This document shows positions 17,978-29,000 of a stretch of DNA of 35,870 nucleotides, piece by piece. The translations under genes were made by a program, and so were the position numbers. Origin of the DNA: an uncultured Methanobrevibacter sp. (lineage in GTDB: Archaea > Methanobacteriota > Methanobacteria > Methanobacteriales > Methanobacteriaceae); NCBI GenBank assembly GCA_900314605.1, contig OMVX01000009.1:1-35870 (forward strand), read 5' to 3'. Each line of letters starts with the position of its first letter. The first letter of the stretch is position 1. The notes under the pieces were generated by a model that saw only the letters and a program-made list of their open reading frames with translations, ran no database searches and was not told the origin of the DNA.

Positions 17978-18769
17978 ATGAAAAATACTTTAAATAATCT
18001 CGTTAATGGAAAAATTACAGTTGAAGAATGTGAAAAAAGAATTAAAGCAGATAATGTTCTAGAGATTAGCGGTATTGCTAAATTAGATGTTAATCGTAAA
18101 TCAAGAACTGGTTTTCCTGAAGCGATTCTTGCAGATACTAAAGATTATGATGATTTAGTTGAAATATTAAAAACTTATTATAAAGAACTTAATATTAAAG
18201 ATAATTTACTAATTACTCGTCTTAGTAATGAGTCCTATCTAAAACTTGTTGATGATATATCTTTTTTAAAGGATAAATACAATTTAATTTATAATAAAAA
18301 AGCAAGAATATTAATTATTTCAAATAAAAATTATACAAACGAACGAAAGAAATTTAACTATAAAGTTGGTATTATTACTGCTGGTACTTCTGATATATTT
18401 GTTGCAGAGGAAGCAAAAGTTATATTGGAAGAAACGGGTGTAGAAGTTTTAAGTTCATATGATGTTGGAATTGCAGGTATTCATAGATTATTTCCTCAAA
18501 TAGCACATATGATTAAAGAAGATGTTAAAATTTTAATTATATGTGCAGGTATGGAAGGAGCATTACCATCTGTAATAGCAGGATTAGTTGATATTCCAAT
18601 TATAGCAGTTCCTACTTCAATCGGTTATGGTGTAGGTGAAGGAGGTAAAACAGCTTTAAATTCTATGTTACAGTCTTGTGCACCAGGTATATCAGTTGTA
18701 AATATTGATAATGGTTTCGGTGCTGCAGTATATGCTATTACAATCTTGAAAACATTTTGCCTAAAATAG
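17978..18769 (+). CDS. larB: LarB, nickel-pincer cofactor synthesis (pyridinium-3,5-biscarboxylate mononucleotide synthase)
   Basis: LarB carboxylates and hydrolyses nicotinic acid adenine dinucleotide, the first step in making the nickel-pincer nucleotide cofactor of lactate racemase and related enzymes. The 263-residue protein has the N-terminal LarB signature SRTGFPEAI at 42-50 and a PurE-like domain from about 129 ([16 protein letters not shown]) to the end. C234 in QSCAPGI sits in the conserved cysteine region of the family. An AAGGGTG ribosome binding site precedes the ATG. No larC, larE or larA is in the window. Many archaea carry LarB homologues without an obvious lactate racemase, so the target enzyme is unknown. 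The plus-strand gene is divergent from the PTS operon and is followed by a broken transporter gene. Confidence 0.9.
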   Translation: MKNTLNNLVNGKITVEECEKRIKADNVLEISGIAKLDVNRKSRTGFPEAILADTKDYDDLVEILKTYYKELNIKDNLLITRLSNESYLKLVDDISFLKDKYNLIYNKKARILIISNKNYTNERKKFNYKVGIITAGTSDIFVAEEAKVILEETGVEVLSSYDVGIAGIHRLFPQIAHMIKEDVKILIICAGMEGALPSVIAGLVDIPIIAVPTSIGYGVGEGGKTALNSMLQSCAPGISVVNIDNGFGAAVYAITILKTFCLK

Positions 18770-18999
18770 TATTTTTAAAAGACATTTTAAAAATAATTTT
18801 TATTTAAATTATACAGTATTTAATGTTTTATTGAAAAGTATATTCCTATGAATTATATAATAAATCTTTATGGTAAAATAAATAAAAAAAATTTACTGAT
18901 TCATGAATCAAATGTATTAATATTAATATTCAATTATTCCTTTTTTTAGATTTATTTTTTACATTAAATATATATAATAAAAAATTTAAAACATTAATT

Positions 19000-19630
19000 A
19001 TGGTTAAAAACCTTACAAAGATTGATATATATTCTATTAACTGGAGTTTTCACTGCTAATTTGATTATTGATATTGTTATTGCAAGTAAAACATTTGAAT
19101 TTTTTATATTTATATTTCCTTGCTCTATTATTATATTCCCTATTTTTTATATTTTAGATGATATTTTATCTGAAATTTATGGTTATAAAAAAACAAGACG
19201 TGTTATTTTTCTAGGATTTTTCATGAATCTCATAGCTATAGTTTGTTTTACTATAACTATTAATATGCCATCTCCACAATTTTTTGAACATCATAAAGCA
19301 TATGCTATAGTTTTAGGAAGTTCAACAGAATCATTGCCGCTAATTTCATTTCCTATTTAGTTGGTCATTAGTTAATGCTAAAGTTATGGTGTTTTTAAAA
19401 GATAAATATGATGGAAAAAAACTTTTCTTCAGGTGTATTTTTTCTACTATTGTTGGAGGGGGCTTAGATGCAATAATTTTTATTTTCATTGCATTTTATG
19501 GAACAATTCCGTTGTATGTATTATTAATAATGCTTATTGGGAAATATTATTTAAACCTATTTATGAGACTTTAACATACCCTATTACAAAATATATAATT
19601 AATTATATTAAATCTCTACCAGATTATTAA
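19000..19630 (+). pseudogene. frameshifted queuosine-precursor transporter (VUT/YhhQ family)
   Basis: Joined across frames, this reads as a complete member of the VUT (YhhQ) membrane family of about 210 residues, which imports 7-deazaguanine precursors of queuosine or archaeosine. The pieces are MVKNLTKIDIY from ATG 19000, then ILLTGVFTANLIIDIVIASK onward (with DDILSEIYGYKKTRR), then ANFISYLVGH, then NAKVMVFLKDKYDGKKLFFR, and finally ILFKPIYETLTYPITKYI to TAA at 19630. The joins fall near 19030, 19335, 19370 and 19540, so four single-base indels break it. Large neighbouring genes are intact, which argues against poor sequence quality. A TATA-like stretch (18966-18979) about 25 bases before the ATG and no ribosome binding site suggest the ancestral gene was leaderless. 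Confidence 0.8.
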
Positions 19631-19906
19631 TTTTTATTTTTTCCTTTCAAACACAATTTATTAATATATAGTTGTTTACCAAATTTTTCTTCTAAATCAT
19701 TTATAAACAAGTATAATAAAAGTTTAGTAATTTACTATAAATTTTATTTTTTTTTAAATAGGGGGTCTGCTATATCTTAAATTTTATTTCAAAAAAGCTT
19801 AAATAATCCTTAGATATTAAAATAATAAAATAATTTTTTTAATAAAATATAATTTTGGCTAACACTCAATAAAGTATCAAAAATTATTTTATTTTTAATA
19901 TAAAGA

Positions 19907-22177
19907 TTATTCTAAAATTTTAAGTGTATCAGCCATATTTAATTTTCTGATTTTATATGCAAAGTATAGGTTAATACTAAACAATACTGTTAATATTATG
20001 ATAAATGTACATGAAAGATTCATTATAGATATGTTTGGCAGTATAAAGAATTTCTCACTTGATGATTTCCATATTATATTTAAAACATAGTAACCTAAAG
20101 GAATTCCTAATAAACTTCCAAGTATTATAAAAATAATACTTTGGGTTAATAATATTTTTGATAATGCAAATGTTTTAAAACCTAAAACCTTAAGTGTTCC
20201 AATATCTTGTTCCATTTCTACAAAACTTAGTAAATATAAATTATAAAGAACAATTAATGCTAAAACAATTGCAAAAAACATTAATGCATAAACTTCCATC
20301 CATAATGGTTTGTAAAGTTCTCGCCAACTATCAATCATATCCTGACGGTCAATTATTGATTTAACACCCTCATAATCTCCTGTAACATTCTTGGCACTTA
20401 TAATACTTGTAATATAATGATCTAAACCTAGTTCATTAAATTTATTCTTAGACATGATTAATCCTTGAGAAGTTGGGTTTCCATGAATTTTATCAATTTT
20501 TACATTAATCCATTTATTAGTATTATGAACACGAAAACTAACAGTTTCTCCAGCTTGAATACCCAATAAATCAGCAATTTTTTGTGAAACTGAAACTTCA
20601 TTATCTTTTATTTCTATTTTATTCTGATATTTATCTGTCGGGGTGATTAAATCTGTATCATTAACTACAAGTAATGAAGCATATTTTTTAGTATGATCTG
20701 ATTCCATTTCAGTAACTAACTCTATTATTTCAACCCCATTTACTTGTCTTGACACATCATGAATTTGGGTTTCACTAACATTATTATTTAAAATTAATTT
20801 TGACTCATAATGATTAATTTTATTAAATTGCCAATTTTCTGCATCGTTTAATCCATCATATAATCCAAATGCAGAAATTAAAAGTACAGCACAACACATA
20901 ACTCCAAAAATAGTTGTAATTGCTCTAAAACGATTTCTTTTAATATCTCTATAATTCCAACGGAAATTAAAAGATAATTTTTCCCATATTTTAAATTTTT
21001 CAATAAAAGTAGAAGTGGATGCTTTCGGTACCTTAGGTCTTATTATTGTTGAGGGATGTTCACTAACAATACTTTTAATAGAATAATATGAAACTATCAG
21101 TGCCAATAGAAACATTATTACAACTATATAAGCAAAATTCATAAAACCTGATGGCATTAAATAAGGTAATTTAAATATATTTGTCAATGGTTTGTAAGCG
21201 ATTAGGTTTATAAAAAATGGCCCTGAAATTAAACCAATTATAGATCCTGCTAATATTAATAAAGACCCATGTGACAAGTAATGTATAATTATCGAATGAT
21301 TTTTAAATCCATTAGCTTTTAAAATCCCAATTTGAGTTCTTTGATGTGTAATAATCCTTTTCATCGTAGTTACAAGCATTAATAATGAGATGAAAATAAA
21401 GACAGTTGGAAGAATAGTTGATATCATTTGAAATAGATTTATTATGTGATTAAATTGACTTACACTAGAATGCTCTTCTCTTGGTAAAAATGAATCATAG
21501 CTATCTTTTAAATTATCTGCTAATAAATTAGAATAATCTTCAGCATTTCCATTAAATTTTACATTTAAAACATTATATGGAATGTTATCATCTGGAAATG
21601 CTTTATAAGACATGTAAGCAAAACCATATTCTGAATAGTTTAGTTTTGGCATGTAATATGGTAAATCATAAACATATTCTGGCGAATAACCTAATCCTCG
21701 GATTTCTTTTTCAATTTCTATTCCATTAAACTTGAATCCAATTTTATCTCCTACTTTAAGATTTCGAGCATCTGCAAAACTCTTATCAAGCCATACTCCA
21801 TTTTCATCATCTAAATTTATTTTTTCACCTTCAATTAAATAAAACTTAGATATGGTATTGTTTTCTATAAAATGGAGTTTAATATCTGGTTCAGTAGGTA
21901 ATTTAGCATCGGAAGTAATTACAAACTGACGTTCAATCGCTGTTGTAGGCTTTAAATTATTTACATGTTCAACTAAAGCATTATCTGCATTTGTTGAAAA
22001 AATCCATCCATCGGCTAAATTAGTATCAGAATAATAATTATTAATATTTGATTCTAGAGTTATTGCTTCTTCACCAATACCTGCAAATATAAATACTCCA
22101 ACAAATGCCATTAAAAAAACAGAAATGAATTGAATTTTATAATTAGAGAGATCTCTTAACATCTTTTTGTATAACAT
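19907..22177 (-). CDS. ABC transporter permease, double FtsX/MacB type
   Basis: This 756-residue integral membrane protein contains two FtsX-type permease halves in one chain. There is a membrane helix at about 15-37, a large extracellular domain, three helices around 250-375, a fifth helix near 415, a second extracellular domain, and three helices from about 630 to 745. Such proteins pair with a LolD/MacB-type ATPase and usually extrude lipids, peptides or antibiotics, or relay mechanical signals, rather than import nutrients. The partner ATPase gene ends 38 bases upstream. An AGGGG-containing site precedes the ATG. Following the NRPS gene on the same strand, it is a candidate exporter or self-resistance pump for the NRPS product; that link rests on position only. 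Confidence 0.9.
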   Translation of the reverse strand: MLYKKMLRDLSNYKIQFISVFLMAFVGVFIFAGIGEEAITLESNINNYYSDTNLADGWIFSTNADNALVEHVNNLKPTTAIERQFVITSDAKLPTEPDIKLHFIENNTISKFYLIEGEKINLDDENGVWLDKSFADARNLKVGDKIGFKFNGIEIEKEIRGLGYSPEYVYDLPYYMPKLNYSEYGFAYMSYKAFPDDNIPYNVLNVKFNGNAEDYSNLLADNLKDSYDSFLPREEHSSVSQFNHIINLFQMISTILPTVFIFISLLMLVTTMKRIITHQRTQIGILKANGFKNHSIIIHYLSHGSLLILAGSIIGLISGPFFINLIAYKPLTNIFKLPYLMPSGFMNFAYIVVIMFLLALIVSYYSIKSIVSEHPSTIIRPKVPKASTSTFIEKFKIWEKLSFNFRWNYRDIKRNRFRAITTIFGVMCCAVLLISAFGLYDGLNDAENWQFNKINHYESKLILNNNVSETQIHDVSRQVNGVEIIELVTEMESDHTKKYASLLVVNDTDLITPTDKYQNKIEIKDNEVSVSQKIADLLGIQAGETVSFRVHNTNKWINVKIDKIHGNPTSQGLIMSKNKFNELGLDHYITSIISAKNVTGDYEGVKSIIDRQDMIDSWRELYKPLWMEVYALMFFAIVLALIVLYNLYLLSFVEMEQDIGTLKVLGFKTFALSKILLTQSIIFIILGSLLGIPLGYYVLNIIWKSSSEKFFILPNISIMNLSCTFIIILTVLFSINLYFAYKIRKLNMADTLKILE

Positions 22178-22215
22178 TAATTCACAACCCCTATAAGATT
22201 TAAAACCACTTCAAA

Positions 22216-22920
22216 TCACCATTCCAAGTCGGTGACTTTTTTTGGAGTTTCATTAAGAACAATACTTTCAACCTGACCATTTTTTATTCTAATAACCTTG
22301 TCGGCAACTTCTGTTAATAATTCATTGTGTGTAACAATAATTACTGTGGTGTTTTTATAATTGCTTAAATCTTGAAGAAGTTTTAAAATTGAAACTCCAG
22401 TATTTGAGTCAAGAGCTCCTGTTGGTTCATCACATAAAAGTATTGAGGGTTTTTTAGCGATAGCCCTCGCAATAGAGATTCTTTGTTGTTGCCCACCAGA
22501 TAACTGCGCTGGAAATTGATTTGCATAATCTTTAAGGCCTACAGAATCTAATATTTTCAAACCATCAATTTTAAAATCTACAACATCTTCCATAAGTTGT
22601 ATATTTTCTAAAGCTGTTAAATTAGGTATTAAATTATAAAACTGGAAAATAAAGCCAACATTTTTAGCTCTATATGTGGTAAGTTCATTGTCATTGAAGG
22701 ACTCTATATGATTACCATCAACAATAATCTCACCAGAACTTACAGAATCAAGGCCTCCTAAAAGATTTAAAAGGGTTGATTTACCTGCACCTGATGGGCC
22801 TAGAATAACAACAAATTCACCATGTTCTATTGTGAAATTTACATTGTTCATAGCTTTCAATACATGGTTTCCAGATTTATATTCCTTTACAACATTTTTA
22901 AATTCAACTATATTATACAT
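22216..22920 (-). CDS. ABC transporter ATP-binding protein (LolD/MacB family)
   Basis: This cytoplasmic ATPase powers the FtsX-type permease encoded next to it. The 234 residues contain all nucleotide-binding motifs: Walker A GPSGAGKST (41-49), Q-loop Q93 in FQFYNLIP, signature LSGGQQQ (140-146), Walker B ILLCDEP (160-166), a D-loop (GALD) and H-loop H198. Length and motifs are standard for the family and nothing is missing. It starts 129 bases after the end of the NRPS gene, and its partner follows after 38 bases, so the pair is one transcription unit and may be co-transcribed with the NRPS. A purine-rich AGAAGGG site precedes the ATG. Confidence 0.95.
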   Translation of the reverse strand: MYNIVEFKNVVKEYKSGNHVLKAMNNVNFTIEHGEFVVILGPSGAGKSTLLNLLGGLDSVSSGEIIVDGNHIESFNDNELTTYRAKNVGFIFQFYNLIPNLTALENIQLMEDVVDFKIDGLKILDSVGLKDYANQFPAQLSGGQQQRISIARAIAKKPSILLCDEPTGALDSNTGVSILKLLQDLSNYKNTTVIIVTHNELLTEVADKVIRIKNGQVESIVLNETPKKVTDLEW

Positions 22921-23049
22921 AATGGCCCTTCTTTTAGAAAATTTTATAAGAAATTAATTATTTATTTAGTTTAACACTTTATATAATTTATATTTTTTCT
23001 TTCTATTCAAAAAATTATTCTTTTTAATTTCAAAAATAATATTTTGAGT

Positions 23050-26000
23050 TTATATTTCATTTATTAAATTCTCCAATTTTGAAGACATATCTCCATTAAT
23101 AATATTGGATAAAATCAATTCGAAGGTATTTTTAAATTTCTGAATCATTTCATTTGAATAGTTATTTGAATTAACTATCATCATACTATAATTTTCTCCT
23201 TTTTGGAAAACTTGAACAATGAAATTTGCCATCAAATCATTTTGTTTTTCTAAAATTTCATCAAGGATATCATCTACCAGATTTGTGGACAACATTTCAT
23301 CATTATAATTAATTCCATCATAAGAAACCCAATCAGGCACATATTGGAATATTACATCAGTAGTCAAAGGGTATTTTTGATAAAGTAATAAAAGGGGATA
23401 AAAATCATATTTTGTCACACCAAAAATATTTTTGGACGAATCTTTTATAAATGATTCAATATTTTGATTTTTACAATTAATTATTAGTGGTTTGACATTT
23501 GCATATAATCCTATAGAATCCATATCATCAAATCTACCTCTTCCACTACCTATTAATAAAAATAACACTTTATCTCCTTTATTAAATCTAGACAATGTAT
23601 AAGAAAAAGCACTTGTGAATAATACATTTTTACTTATATTGTTATCATCTATAAATCTTTTTAATTTCTCATGATTTATTTCCAAATCATATGTGTCCAT
23701 GGTAAATCCTTTTGATTGTTTATCACCAACAAAAGATTTTACTTCTTCAATATCACAAAGCATAGAATCAAAGAAATCTTCAGCATCACTAAACTTTTCA
23801 GTATTTTTTACTTGATGGTTGAAGGCAGACATTTTTAAAAATCCCTCATCAACATCAACTTTACCTCCATTAAGGAAAATTTCCATACTCTGTTTAAATA
23901 CATTTGAGGATATGGCATCAAAAATAAGGTGATGAAACTTAGCAAGTAATATATATGAGTCTTCTAAATCAAAAATCTTGAACATAGATAAATAATTATA
24001 TAAATCTAAATTTTCATTGATGAAATCGTTTACTATTTCTTTATTAAAATTTGATTCGATAGTAATCGGTGGTTTAGAACCTGTTACTAAATAGGGATAC
24101 TCTCCTTTAAACAACTTCAAGATGGTACTAATCATATCATAAATTCTTTTAATGTTCCAATTTTTTTCACGAAGCAAATCAAGAAGGGACATATTTTCAG
24201 AATTATTTGAATTTCCTAATTCTTTTAATAAATTTAAATTTTCCTTAATTCGAGCTATTAGATTTTTTTTCTCTTTTGATTCATAACGTTTACTTAAATG
24301 TGTTTTTATAATCGGATGGGCATTTATTGTTTTATCTAATGCTGTAAGTATTTCTTCTAATTTATAAGTTTTAGGAATTTGTATATATGTTGGAATTTGA
24401 TAAAAATCAAAGTTATCATTTACTATAATATCTGAAAATAAACTTGCTTGCGCTTCATTTAAAGGACAACCTTCCTCTATAGAATAAATATCTAAATCAA
24501 AAGGAATATCATTAATATTTTTTGCAATTTTTCTAGGGGTACGTAAATTTAAAATATCTGCTGCAGTAATGTTATAATTTTTAAGATAAGACAATAATTT
24601 AAGAGCAGTTAGAGAATCTCCTCCTAAATTAAGAAAATCATCATAAACACTGATTTTTTCTTCATTGAATATTTTTTCAAATGCATTAACAATCTCTCTT
24701 TCTTTTTCATTGGTCGGAGCAACATATTCTACCTGTAAACTGCTTCTATCAACTTCAGGTAAACTTTGTTTATCGACTTTACCATTTACTGTTAGAGGAA
24801 TATTTTCTAAAATCATTATAAATGAGGGTACCATATAATCTGGCTTATAGGAAGAAACATAATCACAAATCTTTTTTTGAATTGAATCGGTTATAGTTTT
24901 ATTATCTACAACAACATAGGCAACTAATTCATTATTTCCTCTTTCATTAATTGTTTGAACAGTAACATCTTTAATGAAATCCATGTTTCGTATTATTGAT
25001 TCTACTTCAGAAAGTTCAACACGATTTCCTCGTATTTTAACCTGTCCATCACGACGACCTACCATTCCAATTGTTCCATCAGGTAAAACTCTTACTAAAT
25101 CTCCTGTATAATACATTAGACCATAATTTTCATTATCATCAAATGGGTTTTTAACAAAAACTTTTTCTGTTTCCATCTGGCGATTTAAATAGCCATGGGC
25201 AACTTGTTTTCCTACAATACATAATTCTCCTATAGCACCTATTGGCACTCGCCGACATTCATTATCTAAGATATAAGCTTTAATATTGGTAAATAGATGG
25301 CCAATTGAGCTAGAATCAATCTTATTATTTACATCTATAGCACAAACTGCAACACAACATTCAGTTGGTCCATAGGAATCATGGAATGTATATTCAACAG
25401 TTGTGTTGACTAGACCTAATTTTTCTCCACCTGTAATTAAAACCTTTAGTGAAGTTTCATCAATCTCTTCAATAAATGCTCTGACTACTTGGGTAGGGAG
25501 TGTTGTATGGGTAACATTTTTTTCAATAAAATGTTTATTTAACTTATGCATATTTAGTCTAATGTCTTTCGGGATAATATCTAAACATGCTCCTGCATAT
25601 ATTGGAGAACACATACCTCTAATTGCACTTACGTCAAAGCCAATTGAAGAAAACAATGAATAGGTTGAGGTACTCTTCAATTTATATTCGTTGAGGTAAA
25701 AATCAACATAGTTCGTAATTCCTTCTCTAGTAATTTTAACCCCTTTAGGAACACCAGTTGTACCACTAGTATATAAAATACAAGCTAAATCACCATAAAC
25801 ATAAGGTAATGTTGATAGGCTATCAATATTACTTTTAATGATATTTGAAATGTTTAAAAGCTTAATGTTTTCATCAATATTTTTAATAATATTTTCTCCA
25901 CGATTATATGTTTCATCACTAACAATAACAACAGGTGAGGCACAATCTTTTATCATGAATTTAATCCGTTCATCTGGTAAATCATCATCCAATGGAACAT

Positions 26001-29000
26001 AAACACCACCAACAGATAAAATACCTAATACACAAAAAATATAAAGTTCTGAACGTTCTACGAAAAAGGAAACAGAATCCTGTAAATTAATACCTAATTT
26101 TACCAATTCTTTAGCTAATATATCAGCAATATATCCTCCTTCTCCATATGAATAAGATATATCATTATAGGATACAAGTTTATTACGAGGATATTTTCTT
26201 AGATTCTCATTAAAAGCTTCTAATATATCTGTGAACTTTAAATCTTTTTCAGTTTGATTATATTTGTCTAATATTTTTAAATCTGAATCTGTTGTATAAT
26301 TTATTTCTGATAATTTTTTTACATTCATCATTTCTTTTATAATTAATTTGTATGTTCTTGTAAAATTTTCAACAAATTCTTTGGAGTATTTTTCTGAATA
26401 TAGTATTCTGATTCCATATTCATTATTTTCTCTATTAAAAATAAAAAAGGAAAAGTCTTCTATAATATCATGTTTTAAATCAATAACCTCATATGATGAA
26501 TTTTCATTGTTTATTAGACTGTTGAAGAGGTCATGAGAATATTGGAATATGATATTTGATTTTATTTCATATTCCTTAGCTAAGATATGGAAGGGGTATA
26601 AATCATATTTTATTGCTGTTTTAATTAAGTTACTTGTATAATCTAAAAAACTAGATATGTTCTGGTTATTACAATCAATTAAAAGTGGAAGTGTTTGTGC
26701 AAACATTCCTATTGATTTAGATAAATCAAAATGCCCTCTACCATTATCTATTATATTGAATAAGATTTTTGAAGACCATGCAAATCTTGATAATGTATAA
26801 GCAAATGCGCTGCAGAAGAATTGGTTTGCTGTAATAGAATGTTGGGATAAAAATGATTTTAATTCATTGTTATTGATGCTGATATTATCATTATATTCAT
26901 ATTCTTCATTTTTGCATGTTTTAACTGAATCTAATAATTCATATACTTCATCTCTATCAGTTAACATAGAATCAAAGAATTCATGGGCTTTTAACATATA
27001 TTCTTCATTAAGGTTTTCTTCATAGGAAATTTGTCTTAATATGCCGTCATCGAGTAAATCTAAATCATGATCTTCCAATATTGAGCTTATGCAATTTAAT
27101 ATTATATTTATTGAACTTCCATCAAAGATTAGATGGTGTATATCAAAACATAAATAATTAGATTTTTCTTCTTCTACTATTAAAAATTTAGATAAATTTT
27201 TATCTAATTTAAATGGTTGTACAAAATTTTTAATGTCCTTTTGTGTTCCATAATGGATTTGAGGTTTACTATCAAAACTAAATAATACCTCACCTTTCTC
27301 TTTTATTACACGAGCTAATAAAATTGGATAAATATCATATAATTTATTTATTGTTTTTTCTATTTTATTTTTTGAATATTTTTTATTGAATTTTATTATA
27401 AATGGGTTATTATAGCCTGTATTTGTATTATTTACAATTTCGTCTAGGTAAACATTTAATTGTGATTGGGATAATGGATATTTATCTTTAAATGTATAAT
27501 TTGTACTGTTTTTTAAGTGAATGTCTTTATTAAATTTTATATAGTCTGTAATATTAAGTGGTGTTTTTAGTTCTATAATTTTTATAGAGTCTAAGTGTAC
27601 TTCTAATTTTTCTTTTAAATATATTTGGAGTTTCATTGCTGATAATGAGTTTCCACCTAATTTTATAAAATCATCTTTTAAGAAAATATTCTTCTGATTT
27701 AAAACTTCTTTAAATCCATTTACCACTACTTTTAATACATTATCGTCAATTTCAATATTTTCTTCTTCTCCATTTTCGATAATTTTATTTAATCTTATTT
27801 TATCAAGTTTACCATTTGCTGTTAACGGAATTTTGTCTAATTTAATAAAAATTGATGGAATCATATATGGAGGTAATTCAAGTTTTAAAGCCTCTTTTAC
27901 ATTGTCAATATTCAAATGATTTGTGGTTGTATAGTATGCTATAAGGTTATCATGGTCACTATCTAAATAAACATTGTTGATTTCTTTAAAATTTTTCATA
28001 ATTTTTAGTATTTCGTTGGATTCTATACGAAATCCTCTAACTGATAATTGGTCGTCTTCTCGGGATATATATTCTATCATCCCATCGAAATTATAAAAGC
28101 CTATATCTCCTGTTCGATACATTCTTTTATTTTCGCTACAGGTAGAATTGATATTTTCTACAAAGCTTTTATTTGTTAAGTCAGGTCTATTATAATAACC
28201 AGGACTTAAATATTCGCTTGCAATGCATATTTCTCCTGGAACTCCTATTGGCATAGGCATACTATTTTCATCTAGAATATATGCCCAAGTATTAGCCACT
28301 GCTTTACCAAGTGGAAAACTTTTATTATTTTTACTTATATTATAATTATTTACTATGGCCATTATTAGTTCTGTTGTACCGTAAAAATTAACTAATTGTG
28401 TATTGCTTTTTTTATTTGTTAATTCATTTAATTCTGCACCTGCTAAAATCATATGTTTTAATTTTAAATCTTCATTTTCAAATATGGGAATACCTACTGC
28501 TGGAGGTAAGATTATATCTCCTATTTCTTTTTCTTTAAGAGTTTTAATCAATAATAGACTGTCTTTTTGTTCATGTTCATTTAATATTCGTATGGTTTCA
28601 CCAAAAATAAATGAAACAAACATTCGAATAGATGCAATAAAACTAAAACTAGCATAATAGGCCATAACATCCTTAGCAGATATTTCAAAAAGGTCTTTAA
28701 AAGCTGTGGCCATACCATTAATCTGTTTGTTAGAAACCATAACTCCTTTTGGGATACCGGTAGTTCCAGATGTGAATATTATGGCAAATAAATCTTCTAC
28801 ACTCCCCTTATATTTCACATTCTTGTTATAATCTTTATTTAGATCTTCAATATATAAAATCTCTTTACCTAAATCTTTTAAATTATATTCTTTGGTTGTT
28901 ATAATGTAGGTTGATTCACTTATGTTTATCATATGTTCGATACGTTTTAAAGGGTATTCAGGGTCGATTGGTGTGAATATGGCTCCAATTTTGTTTAATG

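Noticed and set aside
18897-18910. Perfect 14-bp palindrome TGATTCATGAATCA upstream of the broken transporter gene
   Set aside because: Several palindromes of this size are expected by chance in 36 kb of DNA this AT-rich, and it has no clear tie to a promoter.
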